DNA of 46,651 nt from JAPLJU01 sp964547985. Its GTDB lineage: Bacteria; Desulfobacterota; Syntrophia; Syntrophales; UBA2192. Within the stretch, counting starts at the first letter, position 1, and each line of letters opens with the position of its first letter. Both the position numbers and the translations under genes were made by a program. The notes beneath the pieces are model-generated. The model did no database searches. It had not been told where the DNA came from and worked only from the letters and a program-made list of their open reading frames with translations. The stretch spans positions 1 to 46,651 of the forward strand of contig CAZJPV010000016.1 of NCBI GenBank assembly GCA_964547985.1. The letters run 5' to 3'. This document shows, piece after piece, positions 40,299 to 46,651 of the stretch.

Positions 40299-40326
40299 CG
40301 CCACTCGTCACTCCACACTCACCACT
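40299..40326 (-). repeat. Four-unit heptamer array after queH
   Basis: Four contiguous 7-base units on the plus strand all ending in ACT: CGCCACT, CGTCACT, CCACACT, CACCACT. On the minus strand, AGTGNNN units begin inside the TAG stop of queH (40325-40327). Confidence 0.85.
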
Positions 40327-40855
40327 ATCCTTTGAAGTATCTCTCTTTCTCGCTGTATATACAGCCACAGTATCTCTGCCTGTAGAGGCCAACTTCCCGG
40401 GCGGATTTCTGCCCCTCCGTCCAGCCCTCGCGGAAATCCCGATAGAAAAACTTAAGGTCATATTTTCGGGCGACCTGCTCTCCGATCTCGCGAACGAGGT
40501 CATGCTTCTGATACCGGCTGTAAAGAAGCGTTGTCGAAAATGTCTTGATTCCTTCCCTGTTCGCGAGCACGGCCGTAGCCTGGAGTCGATGAGAATAGCA
40601 GAAAGCGCAGCGGTCCCCCTCGCTCTGCACGAGACCTCTCAAGAAATCTTCCAAAGGGTACCCTTCGGAAATGAGAACCTCCAGACCCTGGTTTGTCTTA
40701 TATTCCTGGAGCGCATCCAGTCGTTTCTGATATTCCTGGTAGGGATGAATATTGGGGTTGTAGAAAAAACCCAGAATATCGACGCCCTCCTCACGCAGGA
40801 TGCGTGCGGGATAAATCGTGCAGGGTGCGCAGCAGATGTGGAGCAAGATTTTCAT
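40325..40855 (-). CDS. queH: Epoxyqueuosine reductase QueH
   Basis: A 176-residue QueH (DUF208) protein, the non-B12 epoxyqueuosine reductase of the last step of queuosine tRNA modification. Cysteines expected to hold an iron-sulfur cluster and catalytic iron are seen: HICCAPC at the N-terminus, DRCAFCYSHRLQ in the middle and YCGCIYSEKER near the end. Family block FFYNPNIHPYQEYQKRL is present. No clear ribosome site is seen ahead of the ATG at 40855: that stretch is a heptamer array (40865-40899). Confidence 0.93.
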   Translation of the reverse strand: MKILLHICCAPCTIYPARILREEGVDILGFFYNPNIHPYQEYQKRLDALQEYKTNQGLEVLISEGYPLEDFLRGLVQSEGDRCAFCYSHRLQATAVLANREGIKTFSTTLLYSRYQKHDLVREIGEQVARKYDLKFFYRDFREGWTEGQKSAREVGLYRQRYCGCIYSEKERYFKG

Positions 40856-40864
40856 GCTGAAAAT

Positions 40865-40899
40865 GGCTAAAGGCTTATGGCGCAGGGCTAAAGTCTAAA
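40865..40899 (+). repeat. Five-unit heptamer array, consensus GGCTWAA
   Basis: Five contiguous 7-base units: GGCTAAA, GGCTTAT, GGCGCAG, GGCTAAA, GTCTAAA. It ends nine bases from the queH start codon and occupies the normal ribosome-site region of that gene. Its inverted partner is at 40947-40981. Confidence 0.85.
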
Positions 40900-40946
40900 A
40901 GAACATCTCCGGGATTGTGGTCATGAAAGGCCCTTACCCTCTTTTT

Positions 40947-40981
40947 GCCTTATGCCTTAAGCCCATTGCCTTACGCCGTTC
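40947..40981 (-). repeat. Five-unit heptamer array, consensus GCCTTAN
   Basis: Five contiguous 7-base units read on the plus strand as GCCTTAT, GCCTTAA, GCCCATT, GCCTTAC, GCCGTTC. On the minus strand the array starts one base after the TAA stop of ruvB (40983-40985). Confidence 0.85.
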
Positions 40982-40982
40982 A

Positions 40983-42017
40983 TTAAAACAATTCCTTTTG
41001 ATTCCCTGACCACTTCCGGCCGAAGTGCTCATAAGCGATTTTCGTGGCGATCCGGCCCCTCGGAGTTCTTTGAACATAACCCTCCTGGATGAGAAAAGGT
41101 TCATAGACATCTTCGATGGTATTTTTCTCTTCACTCATTGCAGCGGCGAGATTGTCAATCCCTACGGGTCCGCCATTGAATTTGTCGATCATGGTCATGA
41201 GGAGCCTGCGGTCCATAGCGTCGAAACCCCGGCGATCGACCTCCAGAAACTCAAGGGCTTCAGAGGCCACGGATTTTGTGATCAGCCCGCCCGCCCGAAC
41301 CTGGGCAAAATCCCTCACCCGTCTCAGGAGCCGGTTTGCAACCCGGGGCGTCCCACGGGACCGCCCGGCGATCTCCTCGGCGCCGGAGTCATCAATCTGA
41401 ATGGATAGGATACGAGCGGATCGCTTTACGATGGTGGCCAGTTCCGCCGGTTGATAAAAATCAAGCCGGAAACTCATGCCAAATCGATCGCGAAGCGGTG
41501 AAGTGAGAAGCCCTGTCCGCGTCGTCGCTCCGACCATGGTGAAGCGGGGGATGTTGAGCTTCATAGACCGGGCCGATGGCCCCTGGCCCACCAGGATATC
41601 GATGTGATAGTCTTCCATGGCGGGATAGAGGATCTCCTCGACGACGTTGGGGAGCCGATGGATCTCGTCGATAAATAGGACATCGTGCTCCTGAAGATTC
41701 GTGAGGATTGCCGCAAGATCTCCCTGCCGCTCGATCACAGGACCGGAGGTCACCTTGATACTCACACCCATTTCCCGGGCAATGATGTAGGCAAGGGTAG
41801 TCTTTCCCAGACCGGGCGGCCCGGAGAGGAGCACGTGATCAAGGGCCTCCCGCCGCCCTTTGGCCGCCTCGATGAAAAGAGCAAGACTTTCCTTGACCCT
41901 TTCTTGCCCGACATACTCTTTGAGGATTTTCGGGCGAAGTGATAACTCCTCAGCGGCTTCCTTGTCCTGCGCTTCGGGATCTACCAGCGGGTTTCTTGTG
42001 TCTTTTTCCCCTGTCAT
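40983..42017 (-). CDS. ruvB: Holliday junction branch-migration helicase RuvB
   Basis: A 344-residue AAA+ motor of the RuvAB complex. Walker A LSGPPGLGKTTLAYI, Walker B LFIDEIHRLPNVVEE, sensor 1 GATTRTGLLTSPLRDRFG with the arginine finger, and the C-terminal winged helix (PFLIQEGYVQRTPRGRIATK) are all present. It follows ruvA by 31 bases in the order ruvC-ruvA-ruvB. Confidence 0.97.
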   Translation of the reverse strand: MTGEKDTRNPLVDPEAQDKEAAEELSLRPKILKEYVGQERVKESLALFIEAAKGRREALDHVLLSGPPGLGKTTLAYIIAREMGVSIKVTSGPVIERQGDLAAILTNLQEHDVLFIDEIHRLPNVVEEILYPAMEDYHIDILVGQGPSARSMKLNIPRFTMVGATTRTGLLTSPLRDRFGMSFRLDFYQPAELATIVKRSARILSIQIDDSGAEEIAGRSRGTPRVANRLLRRVRDFAQVRAGGLITKSVASEALEFLEVDRRGFDAMDRRLLMTMIDKFNGGPVGIDNLAAAMSEEKNTIEDVYEPFLIQEGYVQRTPRGRIATKIAYEHFGRKWSGNQKELF

Positions 42018-42048
42018 TACAGCCTTTCAACACCCCATCGTCATCCTG

Positions 42049-42654
42049 TCAGGACATCAGTTGAAGGGCCTTCTTGAGCGCCTCTTCAAGGCTGGTCACG
42101 TCGGTCGAGCCTTCAAAGACACGGTCCACGACCGTTTTCGCCGTACTTTTCTTATAGCCAAGATTCACAAGGGCGGACAAGGCATCCTCTCGAAGGGCAT
42201 CCATGGGGCTTGCTCTATCCTTGCTAAGCTCTCCGGCCGCTGCCGCATCGAGTCTCACCAGCTTATCCCGCAACTCCAGGATAATCCTCTCCGCCATCTT
42301 TTTTCCTACGCCGGGGATACGGGTAAGCATCGTGCGATCCTCGGTGAATACCGCGCCGATGAAATCCTTCGGAGTGATTCCGGACAGGAGGCTGAGGGCG
42401 AGCTTGGGACCGATGCCGTTTACGGTCAGAAGCATTTCAAAGAGTTGTTTCTCTTCGGACGAGCAGAATCCGAAAAGATGGATGGCGTCTTCCCGGACGG
42501 CGGTGTAAATATTGAGACGTACCGTTGTCCCTTCATCTGAGAGTTCGTAAAAGGTGGACAGCGGGATGAAAATCCGGTAGCCGACACCGTTGACTTCAAC
42601 CGTAACTTTACCGGGCGATTTGAATGTCAGCATGCCGTGAATGCTTGCAATCAT
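42049..42654 (-). CDS. ruvA: Holliday junction DNA helicase subunit RuvA
   Basis: A 201-residue junction-binding protein. The N-terminal OB domain (MIASIHGMLTFKSPGKVTVEV) is followed by two helix-hairpin-helix motifs (TVNGIGPKLALSLLSGI and RIPGVGKKMAERIILEL) and the C-terminal RuvB-binding domain (LREDALSALVNLGYKKSTAKTV). Length is standard. It follows ruvC by 49 bases. Confidence 0.96.
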   Translation of the reverse strand: MIASIHGMLTFKSPGKVTVEVNGVGYRIFIPLSTFYELSDEGTTVRLNIYTAVREDAIHLFGFCSSEEKQLFEMLLTVNGIGPKLALSLLSGITPKDFIGAVFTEDRTMLTRIPGVGKKMAERIILELRDKLVRLDAAAAGELSKDRASPMDALREDALSALVNLGYKKSTAKTVVDRVFEGSTDVTSLEEALKKALQLMS

Positions 42655-42703
42655 AAATCAATTTTCCCGCTTTAGCCTTTTGTAATGAGCCGAAGGAAAC
42701 CTG

Positions 42704-43198
42704 TCAAAGGGCAGTTGCCTTCTTTGTGTGTGCATGACAGATGGCCACGGCCAGGGCATCAGAGGCGTCCTCCGGCAACACACTCGAAAGCTCCAGCATC
42801 GTCTTGACCATCTGCTGGACCTGGTGTTTCTCGGCACGCCCGTAACCGACCACCGCTTTTTTTACTTCCAGGGGTGTGTACTCAAAAACAGGAATGTGGC
42901 TGTGCGTCGCGGCCAGGAGAACCACACCCCGTACGTGACCCTGCTTGATGAGGCTCTTGACATTCTTGCCGTAGAAGATGTCCTCGAGGGCCACGGCGTC
43001 GGGCCTCGTCCGGTGGATGACGTCCTGCAATTCGTCGAAGATCCGTGAGAGCCCCCGGGTGAAGGGCTCGCCGTTTTTAGTCCTGATCTCGCCGTGATCC
43101 ACCCGGGTGATCCTGTCACCCACCTGATCGACGACGCCGTATCCCGTCACACGGCTTCCCGGATCGATGCCCAGCGTTCGCAGAAGACATACCTCCAT
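42704..43198 (-). CDS. ruvC: Crossover junction endonuclease RuvC
   Basis: A Holliday junction resolvase of about 160-165 residues. The four catalytic acidic residues are visible: Asp in GIDPGSRVTGYG, Glu in VALEDIFYGKN, and two Asp in DASDALAVAICHA. ATG at 43198 (MEVCLLRTLGIDPG) has no ribosome site ahead of it; the first bases of that reading themselves contain GGAGGT (43191-43196), and a CTG at 43183 seven bases further would give MRTLGIDPG, the usual N-terminus of the family. The start is therefore uncertain. It follows the methyltransferase gene by about 100 bases. Confidence 0.92.
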   Translation of the reverse strand: MEVCLLRTLGIDPGSRVTGYGVVDQVGDRITRVDHGEIRTKNGEPFTRGLSRIFDELQDVIHRTRPDAVALEDIFYGKNVKSLIKQGHVRGVVLLAATHSHIPVFEYTPLEVKKAVVGYGRAEKHQVQQMVKTMLELSSVLPEDASDALAVAICHAHTKKATAL

Positions 43199-43298
43199 GG
43201 AGAAATAATGTAATGATGCAGCATTGGATAAAAAAAGCATCCGGTCGCACAAGAACCGATTCTTATCCTGTCAAAATGCTATGCAGATAATCTTTCAT

Positions 43299-44030
43299 TC
43301 AGTCGGGTTCCAACATCCTCTTTTTCTTCATTGTCAGCAAAAGGGTGTAGATGGCCAAGCCCGCAAGAAAGAAAATTTCCCATTCGATATCAAGCTTTAA
43401 TGTTCCTTCGACGATCCAGTCGCTGATCACTTCGAGTGCGGTAAATACCGCTACGATAGCGAAGAAGCCGGAATATTCATCCTTCAGGACTTTCTTCCAC
43501 GAAAACGCCCTGTCAGGCGATACCCATTGGCTGAACCGGGGGAAAAAGCAGGGCGTCGCACTCGCCCAACTTTCATAACTCTGTCCAAATTGCCGGCGTA
43601 GGAATTCTTCCTCTGCGAAGATGATCCGCTCGTAGTAAAGCCAGAAAACAAGCACGAAGACGAACCCTAACATCCATTGCCTGACATAAAGCGAGATGCC
43701 CAGCCATATGAAAAAATTGCCCAGGTATAGCGGATGCCTCACGATCGAATAAAGTCCCGTCACGTTCAGAGAGAATGCTTTTTGTGAACGCGTATTTCGC
43801 CCGGATGTCCCCTCGGGCACATACCCGATCACCAGAGCGCGAATGCCCAAACCGGTGAAGGACACCACGAGACAAAGTGCTTCCCAAGCCTCGTCCCATT
43901 TATGACTGCCAGCGGGATATGTGAAATCCCTCATGCCGGCGATGGCGATTCCGATCATCAGCAAAGGAAGGTAGCTCCGCCAGCGGAACAGCCAGTTGCC
44001 TATTTTTTCGTGTTCCTCCCTCAAGGGCAT
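43299..44030 (-). CDS. ICMT/PEMT-like membrane methyltransferase
   Basis: A 243-residue membrane protein with about five to seven membrane segments. The isoprenylcysteine-carboxyl-methyltransferase / phospholipid methyltransferase signature is seen: GLYSIVRHPLYLGNFFIWLGI (the RHPxYxG SAM-binding part) followed by FAEEEFLRRQFGQSYESW. The known relatives methylate prenylated cysteine, phosphatidylethanolamine or, in Leptospira, the lipid A 1-phosphate (LmtA). With lpxC nearby on the same chromosome segment, a lipid A or phospholipid target is plausible but unproven. It lies between yebC and ruvC, in the same direction, 27 bases after yebC. Confidence 0.8.
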   Translation of the reverse strand: MPLREEHEKIGNWLFRWRSYLPLLMIGIAIAGMRDFTYPAGSHKWDEAWEALCLVVSFTGLGIRALVIGYVPEGTSGRNTRSQKAFSLNVTGLYSIVRHPLYLGNFFIWLGISLYVRQWMLGFVFVLVFWLYYERIIFAEEEFLRRQFGQSYESWASATPCFFPRFSQWVSPDRAFSWKKVLKDEYSGFFAIVAVFTALEVISDWIVEGTLKLDIEWEIFFLAGLAIYTLLLTMKKKRMLEPD

Positions 44031-44057
44031 GGATGAGCCTCTTGTTGCCTGCTTCTG

Positions 44058-44804
44058 TCAACCTAGTCTTTCCATGATCGCGTCCGGAATATCGAAATTT
44101 GCATAGACATTCTGGACGTCGTCGTTGTCTTCCATCTTCTCCATGAGCTTGAGCATCGAGACCGCCTTGTCGCCATCGAGCTTGACGGTGTTCTGGGGAA
44201 TCATACCCACTTTGGCTTCGAGATACTTTATCCCTGCATTCTCGAGAGCCTTCCGGACTGTCTCAAAAGCACCGGGCGAGGTGATCACTTCAACTTCGTT
44301 CTCTTCCTCCTGGATATCTTCCGCACCGGCGTCCAGGGCCACCTCCATCAGTTTGTCTTCATCGATTGTCTTTTTATCAATGAGGATGCTCCCCTTTTTC
44401 GAAAAGATCCAGGCGACGGCCCCGTTCTCTGCCAAGTTCCCGCCGTGTTTGGAGAAAATATGCCGGATCTCCGCCACCGTCCGGTTCTTGTTGTCCGTCA
44501 TGACCTCCACAAAGACGGCAACCCCGCCCGGACCGTATCCCTCATAGGTAACCTCCTCGTAGACAAAGGCACCGCCTTCACCGGTTCCTTTCTTGATGGC
44601 CCGCTCGATGTTGTCCTTGGGCATGTTCTCCGCTTTTGCCGCCAGCACCGCCTGCCGAAGCCTAGCGTTTCCATCGATATCACCGCCACCAAGGCGGGCT
44701 GCCAGGGTGACCTCTTTGATGAGCTTTGTGAAAATTTTGCCCCGTCTCGCGTCGGCAGCACCCTTTTTTCTCTTGATGGTACTCCATTTGGAATGTCCTG
44801 ACAT
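44058..44804 (-). CDS. yebC: YebC/PmpR family translational/transcriptional regulator
   Basis: A 248-residue YebC family protein. It opens MSGHSKWSTIKRKKGAADA, with KIFTKLIKEVTLAAR and NIERAIKKGTG following, and has DGAEDIQEEENEVEV-like acidic sequence in the middle. Family members have been described as transcription factors and, more recently, as factors helping ribosomes through proline-rich stretches. The ATG at 44804 is the family start; the upstream in-frame part is not conserved. It is the first gene of yebC-methyltransferase-ruvCAB. Confidence 0.95.
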   Translation of the reverse strand: MSGHSKWSTIKRKKGAADARRGKIFTKLIKEVTLAARLGGGDIDGNARLRQAVLAAKAENMPKDNIERAIKKGTGEGGAFVYEEVTYEGYGPGGVAVFVEVMTDNKNRTVAEIRHIFSKHGGNLAENGAVAWIFSKKGSILIDKKTIDEDKLMEVALDAGAEDIQEEENEVEVITSPGAFETVRKALENAGIKYLEAKVGMIPQNTVKLDGDKAVSMLKLMEKMEDNDDVQNVYANFDIPDAIMERLG

Positions 44805-44845
44805 GGTGAACCTTTTTCCCCCTGAAATACGTTGAAATCTGAAGC

Positions 44846-44874
44846 TAAATATCACAGGGATAGCTCTCGCACAA
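44846..44874 (-). promoter_or_regulatory. Likely promoter of the yebC-ruv operon
   Basis: On the minus strand TTGTGC (44874-44869) and TATTTA (44851-44846) with a 17-base spacer, about 35 bases ahead of the yebC start. Confidence 0.5.
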
Positions 44875-44875
44875 C

Positions 44876-44908
44876 ACAAAAAACCCCATCCATGAGGATG
44901 GGGTTTTA
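44876..44908 (-). terminator. Terminator after the GlsB/YeaQ gene
   Basis: A perfect 11-bp stem (AAACCCCATCC 44881-44891 with GGATGGGGTTT 44896-44906) with a 4-base loop; on the minus strand the T-run follows. It ends the short membrane-protein transcript about 107 bases after its stop. On the plus strand the stem is also followed by TTTT, so it may act both ways. Confidence 0.85.
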
Positions 44909-45014
44909 CCTTCTGAATGCATCAGCGAGAGCATTTTACTCCTCGCATGAAGCTCATCGGGAGTCGGGTCTATCGGCAATCCGGTGGAGCGGTTTGTCAG
45001 ACCTCGAAGGGATG

Positions 45015-45263
45015 CTATTTTCTTATAACGCGATACAGAACCAACAGGAGGACAGCACCACCGGTAGCCAGCAAGATACTCCCCAGATTAAACCCTGTAA
45101 CGCTCCCCATCCCCAGAAAGGACCCGATATACCCGCCTACGAACGCACCCGCGATCCCTATCAGGATGGTAATGATAATTCCCCCGGGGTCTTGCCCCGG
45201 CGTGATGAATTTTGCGAGCAAACCTACGATTAACCCCATGACGATCCAGGATAAAATTCCCAT
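45015..45263 (-). CDS. GlsB/YeaQ/YmgE family small membrane protein
   Basis: An 82-residue protein with three membrane segments and glycine-rich turns. GILSWIVMGLIVGLLAKFI at the start, GGIIITILIGIAGAFVGGYIG in the middle and GGAVLLLVLYRVI at the end match the transglycosylase-associated (GlsB/YeaQ) family, often general-stress induced. The ATG at 45263 has AAAGGAGG upstream. It has its own promoter (45345-45373) and terminator, so it is a single-gene unit. Confidence 0.88.
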   Translation of the reverse strand: MGILSWIVMGLIVGLLAKFITPGQDPGGIIITILIGIAGAFVGGYIGSFLGMGSVTGFNLGSILLATGGAVLLLVLYRVIRK

Positions 45264-45344
45264 GGCTGACCTCCTTTATTGAGCTATTGAGCCTGTGTTT
45301 AATGTTTTGGTTTATCTGTTTTTAAATCTTTTTTGTTCCATTTT

Positions 45345-45373
45345 TTTATAAAAAACCATCATCAATAAATCAA
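45345..45373 (-). promoter_or_regulatory. Promoter of the GlsB/YeaQ gene
   Basis: On the minus strand TTGATT (45373-45368), 17-base spacer, and TATAAA (45350-45345). A 6-bp palindrome (CGACCG 45412-45417 with CGGTCG 45421-45426) lies about 40 bases upstream and might be an operator. Confidence 0.6.
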
Positions 45374-45452
45374 GGCGATTCTCACTTCTTGCCGGCGAAC
45401 ATCATCAATTCCGACCGTACCGGTCGTGAAACACGCCAGGGAAAAGAACCCC

Positions 45453-45488
45453 CCAATAAAAAACCCCCTCTCGCAAGAGAGGGGGTTT
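45453..45488 (-). terminator. rRNA operon terminator
   Basis: A perfect 12-bp stem (AAACCCCCTCTC 45461-45472 with GAGAGGGGGTTT 45477-45488) closes a 4-base loop and, on the minus strand, is followed by a T-run. It lies 11 bases beyond the 5S rRNA and ends the rrn operon. Confidence 0.9.
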
Positions 45489-45498
45489 CATTTATTTA

Positions 45499-45615
<117 letters not shown>

Positions 45616-45683
45616 AAATCTTTTGTCTATGAGTCCAACAACCACATATCATGAATGTCTTCGCAAACTGGATATTATTAATT

Positions 45684-46651
<968 letters not shown>

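Larger units (their letters stand above)
39948..40324. other. AT-rich intergenic region between lpxC and queH
   Basis: A 377-base region with no gene. It contains the likely lpxC promoter, a direct repeat of GTGGAATT (within about 40097-40120), an AT-rich run near 40020-40160, and at its right end an inverted pair of heptamer arrays (40250-40263 and 40299-40326). No terminator with a T-tract was found for queH on the minus strand. Confidence 0.6.

Noticed and set aside
40865..40981. CRISPR array
   Set aside because: Units are only seven bases with no spacers, and no cas gene is present.

Overview
The window looks like a chromosomal segment of an anaerobic, Gram-negative deltaproteobacterium (Desulfobacterota, plausibly Syntrophales-like). 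This is inferred from the mix of genes: lpxC, the heptose-phosphate adenylyltransferase and lipoproteins point to an LPS outer membrane; an NtrY/NtrX-type pair, the short-form ThiC, QueH and a Lon-like AAA protease fit anaerobic delta lineages. GC is fairly high throughout (judged by eye). No integrase, transposase, CRISPR, phage or toxin-antitoxin gene was seen; gene content is almost entirely housekeeping.

Layout. 289-5604: YjbQ, an MBL-fold hydrolase, a DUF6962-like membrane protein, a YbaK-type deacylase, exonuclease III, the AzlC/AzlD exporter pair and a hotdog thioesterase. 5755-11828: a SPOR-NlpC/P60 lipoprotein, a 910-residue UPF0182 membrane protein with a clear sigma-70 promoter, a THUMP rRNA methyltransferase and a PlsC-like acyltransferase lacking the usual catalytic aspartate. 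12107-15055 (minus): a thiamin operon, thiD-thiN fusion then thiC, led by promoter, TPP riboswitch and intrinsic terminator. 15078-20224 (minus): a TIM-barrel isomerase, UDP-glucose dehydrogenase, two peptide-type ABC permeases, a 59-residue unknown protein and TatD, probably one operon. 20405-27583 (plus): rsfS, comF, hldE-type cytidylyl/adenylyltransferase, dksA, priA, fmt, rsmB. 27700-35399 (plus): MBL hydrolase, purC, an unknown protein with dnaJ, a Lon-like protease, a DUF3568 lipoprotein and an NtrC-family regulator. 35506-45263 (minus): sugar-nucleotide epimerase, NtrY-like kinase, lpxC, queH, ruvBAC with a methyltransferase, yebC, and a GlsB/YeaQ membrane protein. 45499-46651 (minus): 5S rRNA and the 3' third of 23S rRNA.

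The most unusual signal is not a gene. Several intergenic gaps carry short arrays of degenerate units whose period is always seven bases, while the unit differs from place to place (AGTGNNN, GGCTWAA, ACCCTNT, AGTTTTG). They sit at the 3' ends of genes, three of them starting within or one base after the stop codon, and in three gaps they come as inverted pairs that could fold into long imperfect hairpins. Same period with different units suggests a process rather than a copied element. Second in interest are two conserved genes (rsmB and ruvC) whose best Shine-Dalgarno sequence points at a non-standard start codon (ATC and CTG).

All assignments come from reading the sequence and from remembered family motifs; no search was run.
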